Part shown: positions 33,873 to 40,881 of the stretch, in pieces
Layout of the letters: the number at the start of each line of letters is the position of its first letter
Numbering within the stretch: position 1 is the stretch's first letter
NCBI GenBank assembly: GCA_014192065.1
Contig: BJHH01000005.1
Coordinates: 62,001 to 126,000, forward strand
From: Gemmatimonadota bacterium
Lineage (GTDB): Bacteria; Gemmatimonadota; Gemmatimonadetes; Gemmatimonadales; Gemmatimonadaceae
Reading direction: 5' to 3'
Length of the DNA: 64,000 nt
The notes under the pieces: generated by a model
Told to the model about the DNA's origin: nothing
Databases searched by the model: none
The model's input: only the letters and a program-made list of their open reading frames with translations
Made by a program: the position numbers and the translations under genes

Positions 33873-35690
33873 CTATCGGTTGATTCGGAGCGTGCCGGAT
33901 GCTCCGGATTCTTCGGGTTTCGCGAAGGCATACGGCACGACCAGCTCGAACTTTCTCATATCCCACGCCGCGGTCGGGCAGCGTTCGGCGCAGAGACCGC
34001 AGTGCAGACACATGTCTTCGTCCTTCACCATCACGCGCTTGGTCTGCGGTAGCGCGGTGCTGACATAAATCTCCTGCGACAGGTTGAGCGCTGGTGCCAT
34101 GAGCCGCGTGCGGAGCTCGTCTTCCTCACCGGCTGGCGCGATGGTGAGGCAGTTCACCGGGCAGATGTCGACGCAGGCGTCGCACTCGATGCAGAGCGTG
34201 TCTTCGAAGTGCGTCTGGATATCGCAGTTGAGGCAGCGTTCGACTTCGCGCGCGGTCTGCTCTGGCGTGAAGCCGAGCTCGACCTCGGTGTGCACACTGG
34301 CAAAGCGCTTCACGAGTTCCTCGTGATTCATCTTTTGCCGCTGCGACGGGTTGTAATCGTTGCTGTAGCTCCAGGCGTGCATCCCGACCTTGGCGCTGAC
34401 GAGATTCATGCCGTACGCCGGTCGGTCGGTGACGGGCAGCGACTGGCAGTGTTGGTGGATCGAGATCGCCGCCTGATGCCCATGTTCCACCGCCCAGATG
34501 ATGTTGGCCGGGCCCCACGCGGCGTCGCCGCCAAAGAACAGGTGCTTCAGTGTGCTCTGGTGTGTGGCTTTGTCCACAACGGGCATGTCCCACTTCTTGT
34601 CGAACTCGATGCCGATGTCGCGCTCGATCCACTCGAACGCGTTGTCCTGACCGATCGCGAGAATCACGGCATCGCACGGGATGACCTTCGTTTCGAGCAC
34701 CGTGCTCGTGGCTTGGCCGTTCTGTTCGGTCCACTCGAGTACCTCGAACTCCATGCCGACGAGCTTGCCATTGGCGTAGACGAAGCTTTTGGGCGCGTGG
34801 TGCTCGATGATCTCGACGAGTTCCTCCTCGGCGTCCTCGAGTTCCCACGCGCTGGCCTTGAAGTGCTTGCGTCCGCGGCGCGCGATGACCTTCACGTCGG
34901 TGGCGCCGAGCCGTTTGGCGGTGCGACAGCAATCCATCGCCGTGTTGCCGACGCCGATGATCAACACCGTGGGCTCAATCTTTTCGATGTGGCCGAAGTG
35001 CACGCCGCCGAGCCACTCGATGCCGATGTGAATCACATCGCTCGCGTTCCCGTCGTGGCGACCGGGGAGCACGAGCTCCTTGCCCTTGGGCGCACCGCTT
35101 CCGACGAAGATCGCGTCGTAGCCTTCGGCCAAGAGCGACTGCATTGACGTGACGGGCGAGTTGTACCGGAGTTCGACGCCGGTGTCGAGAATGGCGTTGA
35201 CTTCTTCGTCGAGCACTTCGGGCGGCAGTCGGAACGACGGAATGTTCCAGCGCATCAGTCCGCCGGACTGGTCACGCTTCTCCAGAATCGTGACGGCGTA
35301 GCCGAGTGGGCGGAGATCGTTGGCGACGGTGAGTGACGATGGGCCGCAGCCAATGAGGGCGACGCGCTTGCCATTCTCGACAGCCGGCGGTTTCGGGAGA
35401 AACTCGTCGATATCACCCTTGAGGTCCGCGGCGACGCGTTTGAGTCGGCAAATAGCGACGGGCTTTCCGTCGATGCGGCCGCGGCGGCAGGCCGGTTCGC
35501 AGGGGCGATCGCAGGTTCGTCCGAGAATGCCAGGAAAGACGTTCGATTCCCGGTTCAGCAGGTACGATTCGGCGTACTTCCCCTGGGCAATCAGCCGGAT
35601 GTACTCGGGGACGTTGGTGTGGGCGGGACAACCCCACTGGCAATCGACGACTTTGTGGTAGTAGCGCGGATCGGCGACGTTCGTCGGCAC
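33873..35690 (-). CDS. GltD-like FAD/NAD(P) oxidoreductase with two ferredoxin-type Fe-S motifs
   Basis: 605 residues from GTG 35690; no strong ribosome-binding site is visible. The N-terminal Fe-S domain has CQWGCPAHTNVPEYI and CDRPCEPACRRG. Two Rossmann domains follow: VALIGCGPSSLTVANDLRPLGYAVTILEK for FAD and VLIIGVGNTAMDCCRTAKRLGATDVKVIARR for NAD(P), with the FFGGDAAWGP flavin motif. The C-terminus adds a bacterial ferredoxin unit, CIECDACVDICPVNC and CLHCGLCAERCP. It resembles the small subunit of glutamate synthase or NfnB/SudA-type enzymes. No glutamate synthase large subunit is nearby. Its place first in the korAB operon suggests it oxidises the ferredoxin reduced by KorAB and reduces NAD(P)+. 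Direction is inferred. Confidence 0.87.
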   Translation of the reverse strand: MPTNVADPRYYHKVVDCQWGCPAHTNVPEYIRLIAQGKYAESYLLNRESNVFPGILGRTCDRPCEPACRRGRIDGKPVAICRLKRVAADLKGDIDEFLPKPPAVENGKRVALIGCGPSSLTVANDLRPLGYAVTILEKRDQSGGLMRWNIPSFRLPPEVLDEEVNAILDTGVELRYNSPVTSMQSLLAEGYDAIFVGSGAPKGKELVLPGRHDGNASDVIHIGIEWLGGVHFGHIEKIEPTVLIIGVGNTAMDCCRTAKRLGATDVKVIARRGRKHFKASAWELEDAEEELVEIIEHHAPKSFVYANGKLVGMEFEVLEWTEQNGQATSTVLETKVIPCDAVILAIGQDNAFEWIERDIGIEFDKKWDMPVVDKATHQSTLKHLFFGGDAAWGPANIIWAVEHGHQAAISIHQHCQSLPVTDRPAYGMNLVSAKVGMHAWSYSNDYNPSQRQKMNHEELVKRFASVHTEVELGFTPEQTAREVERCLNCDIQTHFEDTLCIECDACVDICPVNCLTIAPAGEEDELRTRLMAPALNLSQEIYVSTALPQTKRVMVKDEDMCLHCGLCAERCPTAAWDMRKFELVVPYAFAKPEESGASGTLRINR

Positions 35691-35700
35691 AGAAATTAGT

Positions 35701-35723
35701 CTTATGAGATAAGAAATAAGAAC
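35701..35723 (-). promoter_or_regulatory. Candidate operator upstream of the FAD-korAB operon
   Basis: A 15-bp palindrome, TCTTAT-GAG-ATAAGA (35701-35715), is followed by a second direct ATAAGAA copy (35717-35723). The palindrome lies about 11 bases before the GTG start, in an AT-rich island. A repressor bound here would block transcription or translation start. The regulator is unknown. Confidence 0.4.
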
Positions 35724-35917
35724 TGCGATTTGACCGGAAAGGCCTATCTAATGATTGTGGCAGTCCGCGCAGGGGATTTCAAGGAGAGATTCCCAGCCAG
35801 AATCGCACCAATCGGCGATGCAATCGATTGATCTTGCGCGAGATGGGCCCCTCTGGGCCTGGCGTTGCGCTCTACCTGGCAGCGATCAGGCCTAGGCGCA
35901 CGGATCCCTACGGGACC

Positions 35918-37507
35918 CTACGGGACGATGCCCTTGATCGTCGGGTACTTGATGCCCAGCTGTTCCAGATACGTCCCGTACTTCGTGGGATCGTAGTAGA
36001 ACTTCTTCATCTCGTCGCGGTACTTGAGCATCTTGTCCGCGTTGAGCCAGGTGGCCGGCAGGTCGCTGGGCGCGATGAACGGTTTGTACTTGGTGGTCGC
36101 GGTCTGGACATCGCGGAAGTAGGTCCATGCGTCGGCGACGACCTTGGGCGTGAGCATCAGGTCGAGGATTGTCATCGCCGCGAGCTTCGCGCCGGCGACC
36201 GCCCCCTTGTGGGCGATTGGCGTCGCCATGGCGATCGAGTTGACCCAGTTGTGGCCTGGCAGACCGGGGATGTTTGCCGGGAAGGTGAGCGTCACCATCG
36301 GGACGTTCCAGCTCACGTCGCCAATGTCGTCAGAACCTACGGCCCCGCCGAGTCGTTGGTTGGCCGGTGTGCGCAGTGGTGCGACGGAGGTGCGCAGCCC
36401 GGAATCGGGCACACCGATCTCGCGCTGTACCGCCTTCGCGAGCTTTTGATCGTCAGCGCTCCAGAGGGGCATCCCCACCTTGAGAGCGTTCGCGTGCATC
36501 ACTTCGGCGACCGCGCGATTCATGTGCGGCTGCCAGGCCGAACCGAGAATCTGCGCGCTCTCGAGTTGCGTGCCGGTCATCTTGGCGGCGGCGGCAGCCT
36601 TGGCCTTCGCATCGTCATACATCGCCATCGTTGCTTCGTACGAAGTATTCCTGAAGTAGAACCAGATGGATGAGGTCGGTGGCACGACGTTCGGCTGGTC
36701 GCCGCCATCGGGAATCACGTAGTGCGACCGCTGCGCGAGTTCGATATGTTCGCGCTGGAATTCCCAGCTCGTTGCCATCAGCAGCACGGCGTCGAGCGCG
36801 CTCTTGCCGCGCGAGGGTGCGCTGGCTGCGTGCGAACTCGATCCCTTGAAGTTGAACCGTGCCGAGATGAGATACAGGGCAGGCTGGAGGCCCCAGTTGA
36901 TGTCGTAGCCGTCGCTCACATGGGCGAAGAGCGTGACGTCGACATCCTTGAACAGGCCGGCGCGCACGAGAAACGCCTTGCTGCCAAGCTGTTCTTCGGC
37001 CACGCCGGGCCAAAGCACGAGCGTGCCTTGGATCTTTTCGCGTTCCATGATCTTCTTGACCGCGAGCGCCGCGGCGATCTGCACCGGCATGCCAGAGTTA
37101 TGGCCTTCGCCGTGACCCGGCGCGCCCTTGATGATCGGATCGAAGTAGCCAACGCCGGGCTTGTTGCTCGCCTGTGGGATGTCGTCGATATCGGAGCCGA
37201 GCGAAATCACCGGCTTGCCAGACCCCCATCGGGCGACGAACGCGGTGGGAATCCCCGCGACGCCCCGCTCAATCGTGAAGCCGTTCTTCTCGAGAATGCC
37301 GGTGAGGTACTTCGACGTCTCGAACTCCTGGAATCCGAGCTCACCGTACGAGAAGACCTGATCCACCATCTGCTGGATGTTCTTGGCCTGCGCGTCGATT
37401 GCCTTGACCGCCTCGGCTTTGAGTGCGGCGAGTCGTGGATCCTGCGCTGGCGCGATCTGGGCTGAGCCGAGGATGGCTGCGGCGAGGACGAGCGTTCGGA
37501 GCTTCAC
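35918..37507 (-). CDS. Exported M20-family amidohydrolase (AbgB-like), copy A
   Basis: 529 residues from ATG 37507, with signal peptide MKLRTLVLAAAILGSAQIAPAQ. The M20 core is seen as VISLGSDIDDIPQ, APGHGEGHNSGMP (129-141), GTLVLWPGVAEEQLGS with the Glu pair, and the dimerisation-domain segment FNFKGSSSHAASAPSRGKSALDAVLLM. In aminobenzoyl-glutamate and N-acyl amino acid hydrolases the second motif usually has a metal-binding Cys (HGCGHN); here Glu134 takes that place. The enzyme probably cleaves an N-acyl or amide bond in the periplasm. Copy B lies directly upstream. A 10-bp tandem duplication (35906-35925) covers the stop codon and gives a second TAG just after it. Confidence 0.87.
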   Translation of the reverse strand: MKLRTLVLAAAILGSAQIAPAQDPRLAALKAEAVKAIDAQAKNIQQMVDQVFSYGELGFQEFETSKYLTGILEKNGFTIERGVAGIPTAFVARWGSGKPVISLGSDIDDIPQASNKPGVGYFDPIIKGAPGHGEGHNSGMPVQIAAALAVKKIMEREKIQGTLVLWPGVAEEQLGSKAFLVRAGLFKDVDVTLFAHVSDGYDINWGLQPALYLISARFNFKGSSSHAASAPSRGKSALDAVLLMATSWEFQREHIELAQRSHYVIPDGGDQPNVVPPTSSIWFYFRNTSYEATMAMYDDAKAKAAAAAKMTGTQLESAQILGSAWQPHMNRAVAEVMHANALKVGMPLWSADDQKLAKAVQREIGVPDSGLRTSVAPLRTPANQRLGGAVGSDDIGDVSWNVPMVTLTFPANIPGLPGHNWVNSIAMATPIAHKGAVAGAKLAAMTILDLMLTPKVVADAWTYFRDVQTATTKYKPFIAPSDLPATWLNADKMLKYRDEMKKFYYDPTKYGTYLEQLGIKYPTIKGIVP

Positions 37508-37551
37508 GAGTGGTTCCGTTGCAAAATGTTTGGCAGAGATCTCAGGGCCGT

Positions 37552-37668
37552 CAGGTGATCGGAAAAGGCCAGATGGTCTGGATCAAACGAATACTGAGTA
37601 TCCGAGGAATCCGCATCATCTGGCCTTTTCTGATTCGCGCGCTAGCGCCGCGACGCCGACATCACCTG
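37552..37668. repeat. Nested inverted repeats between the M20 paralogs
   Basis: The 189-bp gap holds an outer 8-bp inverted repeat (CAGGTGAT 37552-37559 with ATCACCTG 37661-37668), an inner perfect 14-bp repeat (37562-37575 with 37617-37630) and a central ATACTGAGTAT palindrome (37591-37601). On the minus strand it would form the 5' leader of copy A. It could be a structured RNA leader, an attenuator or a degraded small mobile element. Confidence 0.6.
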
Positions 37669-37696
37669 TAGGGACGAATCCGGAAAAGATGAACCG

Positions 37697-39343
37697 CTAC
37701 GGGACGATACCCTTCAGCGTCGGGTACTTGATTCCGAGTTGTTCGAGGTAGCTCGAGAACTTGGTCTCGTCGTAGTAGAACTTGATCATATCGGGACGGT
37801 ACTTCTCCATCCGCTCCTTGTTGAGCCAGATCGGCGGCTGGTCGGTCGGCGCGAAGAACGGCTTGTACTTGACGGTCGCCGTCTGCTCGCCGAAGTAGGC
37901 ATGCGCGTCGGTGACGAGCTGCGGCGTGGTGAGGATGTCGAGTATCGTCATCGCTTGCACCTTGGCGCCCGCCACGACGCCCTTGTGGGCGATGGGCGTG
38001 GCCATCGCGATCGCGTTGGCCCAGTTGTGGCCTGGCGTGCCGGGGATGTTCGACGGGAATCGCAGTGTGATTGTCGGCATAGACCAGGCGATGTCGCCGA
38101 TGTCGTCTGATCCGCCACCGGTGCGGCTGGCTTCAATGGCCGGGCCACCGAGCGAGCCGGTGGTCGCGGTCGAGAGTCCGGTCTCGCGGACGCCGAGTTC
38201 CTTTTGCAGGCCCTTGGCGAGCATCTGATCCTTCTCGTCCCACTTGGGCATTCCGACCTTGCTCATGTTCGCATACATCGCCTCGGCCACGGGGCGGCTA
38301 AAGTGCGCGCTCCAGCCAGAGCCGACCATCATGATCGTGTCGATCTGCGTGCCCGTCATCATCGCAGCGGCGCGTGCCTTGACCTTGGCGTCCTCGAACA
38401 TCGCCATGGTGCGGTCGTAGTCGAGATGGCGGAAGTAGAACCAGATCGACGAGGTTGGCGGCACGACGTTTGGCTGGTCGCCGCCGTCGGTGATCACGTA
38501 GTGCGAACGCTGCGGCAGGTCGAGGTGTTCGCGCTGGAACTCCCAGCTCGTGGCCATCAGCAGCACCGCGTCGAGTGCGCTCTTGCCGCGCCATGGTGCC
38601 CCGGCGGCGTGTGAACTTGAGCCCTTGAACTTGAAGATCGCGGAGATGAGGGCGTTGCTCGATGACTGGCCCCAGGACACGCCGAGGTCGTTGCCGACGT
38701 GTGTGAACAGCGTGACGTCAGCGTCCTTGAAGAGCCCTGCGCGCACGTACCAGGACTTGCCGCTCATCAGTTCCTCGGCGACGCCCGGCCAGAGGATCAG
38801 CGTGCCGGGCATCTTCTCGCGTTCCATGATTTTCTTGACCGCGAGGGCGGCCGCAATGTTCAGCGGCATGCCGGCGTTGTGTCCTTCGCCATGGCCCGGT
38901 GCGCCGGTGACCAGTGGATCGAAATACGCGACGCCGGGCTTGTTGCTCGCTTGCGGGATGTCGTCGATGTCGGAACCGAGTGTGATGACCGGGCGCCCAG
39001 AGCCCCAGCGTGCGACGAAGCCCGTGGGAATACCGGCGTATCCGCGCTCGACCTTGAAGCCGTTCTTCTCAAGAATCCCCGAGAGGTACTTCATTGTCTC
39101 GAATTCCTGGAAGCCCGGCTCGGCGAAGGAGAAAACCTTGTCGACCATCACTTGGATCGACTTGGCCTCTTTGTCGATCTCGGCGGCGACTTCGGTCTTG
39201 AGCTGGTCAAGCTTTGGCGTGGAGGCGTACTTGTACTTGATCGAGTCGGCGGCGCCGCCTCGACCACCACGGCCCTGTGCCGAGATCAGCGCGGGGGCGA
39301 GGAGGAGTGCGGCAAACGCGAGAGAGAACAAGCGGCGGGGCAT
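37697..39343 (-). CDS. Exported M20-family amidohydrolase (AbgB-like), copy B
   Basis: 548 residues from ATG 39343, with AGGAGA seven bases upstream. The signal peptide MPRRLFSLAFAALLLAPALISAQ is followed by GRGGRGGAAD, a Gly/Arg tract absent from copy A. The M20 motifs match copy A nearly residue for residue: VITLGSDIDDIPQASNKPGV, APGHGEGHNAGMP, GTLILWPGVAEELMSG, KGSSSHAAGAPWRGKSALDAVLL and GGDQPNVVPPTSSIWFYFR. This is a tandem duplicate. It again lacks the usual Cys ligand in the GEGHN motif. The C-terminal YLEQLGIKYPTLKGIVP is almost identical to that of copy A. It probably hydrolyses N-acyl amino acids or short peptides outside the cytoplasm. Confidence 0.87.
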   Translation of the reverse strand: MPRRLFSLAFAALLLAPALISAQGRGGRGGAADSIKYKYASTPKLDQLKTEVAAEIDKEAKSIQVMVDKVFSFAEPGFQEFETMKYLSGILEKNGFKVERGYAGIPTGFVARWGSGRPVITLGSDIDDIPQASNKPGVAYFDPLVTGAPGHGEGHNAGMPLNIAAALAVKKIMEREKMPGTLILWPGVAEELMSGKSWYVRAGLFKDADVTLFTHVGNDLGVSWGQSSSNALISAIFKFKGSSSHAAGAPWRGKSALDAVLLMATSWEFQREHLDLPQRSHYVITDGGDQPNVVPPTSSIWFYFRHLDYDRTMAMFEDAKVKARAAAMMTGTQIDTIMMVGSGWSAHFSRPVAEAMYANMSKVGMPKWDEKDQMLAKGLQKELGVRETGLSTATTGSLGGPAIEASRTGGGSDDIGDIAWSMPTITLRFPSNIPGTPGHNWANAIAMATPIAHKGVVAGAKVQAMTILDILTTPQLVTDAHAYFGEQTATVKYKPFFAPTDQPPIWLNKERMEKYRPDMIKFYYDETKFSSYLEQLGIKYPTLKGIVP

Positions 39344-39516
39344 GAGTGCTTCTCCTGTTGGGATCACTGGTGGAGCAATGTCATGAAACTACGACTTTGT
39401 GACGCAGTTGACCACAGAGTGCACGGACCAAGCGGCCAACAGCGAGCTTCACTTCGGATGGCACAGCACAGGCCGGCCAGCACCCGCAATGGATGATCCG
39501 TGTGCGTTGTGGTTGA

Positions 39517-40872
39517 CTACTTCCTCACCAGTCGACGGGTGATCAGGTACACCGGGTAGCTCGCCACGACTACGTAGGTCGCATGGAGGCTGTTCGCCGT
39601 GTCCGTGACATAACTCCCGGCGAGGAACCCCAGCGCGCCAACGAGCACGATGGCCGGAATGACCGGGTAGCCCCAAGCGCGATAGGGCCGCGGCGTGTCC
39701 GGCTCCTTGTAGCGGAGCACGAAGAGCGACGCGAAGGTGGTTGCGTACTGCACGACATAAAAGAAGGCCGCGAGCGCGATGACGGTCTGGAAGGTGCCCG
39801 ATACGATCAGGATGATGCTGACCATCGCGCTCAGGAAGAGCGCCGTGGTGGGCGTGCCGCCGGCGTTCACCGTCGCGATGCGACGGGAGAGTAGGCCATC
39901 CTCAGCCATGGCGTACGGGACGCGCGGTGCCTGCATGAGGATGGCACTCGCGTTGCCGAGCAGGCTCACGGCCATCACGACGGTCACGATCCGTTCACCG
40001 GTGGCGCCAAATACCGCCTTGGCCGCCGCCACGGCGGCGAACTTCTCACCCGAGAGGCCGTCAATTCCGAGTACGTGCAGGAAGGCCCAGTTGAGTGCGA
40101 GGTAGACAACGGTGACCGCGATCACACCCCACATCATCGACTTGGGAATCTCGCGGCCGGGATCCTTCACTTCACCGCTGAAATAGACGAGCCCATTCCA
40201 GCCGTCAAAGGTGTACAGCACACCTTGGAACGAGAGCACGAGCGCGCTCGCGAAGAACATCCCCGACGGAATCGTCCTCGCGGCGGCGTCGCTGGCGGCG
40301 TCGCTGGCGGCCACGTCGCCGGCGGCTGAACGGGAGAGGCAGGCGGCGGCAATGGCGAGGAGCGCGAGGGTCTTCAGAACACTCAGGAGCTGCTGCGTGC
40401 GGTCGCCGGAGCGCACGCCGATCCAATGGATGGCGGTGAACGCGAGCGTGGTCATGACGGCGATCCTCGTCTGATATGGAGCGAGCGATGGGATCAGCGT
40501 TGCGCTCAGTTCGCCGAGTGCGATAGAAGCGAGTGCCGTCGCGGCGCAGACCGAGATCCAGTCGGTCCAGCCAATGACGAAGCCTGGGTACTCACCGAGC
40601 GCGCGGCGCGCATACACGTACTGTCCGCCCGACTTGGGGATCATCACGGCGAGCTCGGCCATCGTCATCGCGCCGCAGAGCGCGTAGAGTCCGCCGGCGA
40701 ACCAGAGGCCCATGAACCAGCCAGCAGACGGCAGCGCGGCGGCGATCTCCCCCGGTGTGCGGAGGATGCCGGAGCCAATCGTGTTGCCGACGATAATCGC
40801 GATGCCGAATGCGACGCCGAGGACTTTGAGAAGGCTGCGGGCGGCGGGTTTGGCCGAGCTGGTTTTGGGCAT
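39517..40872 (-). CDS. APC-family amino acid permease
   Basis: 451 residues and about twelve membrane helices. The first helix, GIAIIVGNTIGSGILRTPGEIAAALPS, is the unwound substrate-binding segment typical of the amino acid-polyamine-organocation superfamily, and AVMIPKSGGQYVYARRALGEYPGFVIGWTDW is a further hallmark. The gene starts nine bases after the stop of the gamma-glutamyltranspeptidase fusion and ends a co-directional set with it and the HEAT-cyclophilin. It should take up amino acids released by the transpeptidase. A hydrophilic alanine/aspartate-rich loop (DVAASDAASDAA) between helices arises from a short internal repeat (GGCGGCGTCGCT-like) at about 40281-40312. Confidence 0.87.
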   Translation of the reverse strand: MPKTSSAKPAARSLLKVLGVAFGIAIIVGNTIGSGILRTPGEIAAALPSAGWFMGLWFAGGLYALCGAMTMAELAVMIPKSGGQYVYARRALGEYPGFVIGWTDWISVCAATALASIALGELSATLIPSLAPYQTRIAVMTTLAFTAIHWIGVRSGDRTQQLLSVLKTLALLAIAAACLSRSAAGDVAASDAASDAAARTIPSGMFFASALVLSFQGVLYTFDGWNGLVYFSGEVKDPGREIPKSMMWGVIAVTVVYLALNWAFLHVLGIDGLSGEKFAAVAAAKAVFGATGERIVTVVMAVSLLGNASAILMQAPRVPYAMAEDGLLSRRIATVNAGGTPTTALFLSAMVSIILIVSGTFQTVIALAAFFYVVQYATTFASLFVLRYKEPDTPRPYRAWGYPVIPAIVLVGALGFLAGSYVTDTANSLHATYVVVASYPVYLITRRLVRK

Positions 40873-40881
40873 CGGGTGAAG

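Noticed and set aside
33873-35690. Glutamate synthase small subunit.
   Set aside because: No large subunit accompanies it, and the extra ferredoxin motifs plus korAB linkage point to a different role.
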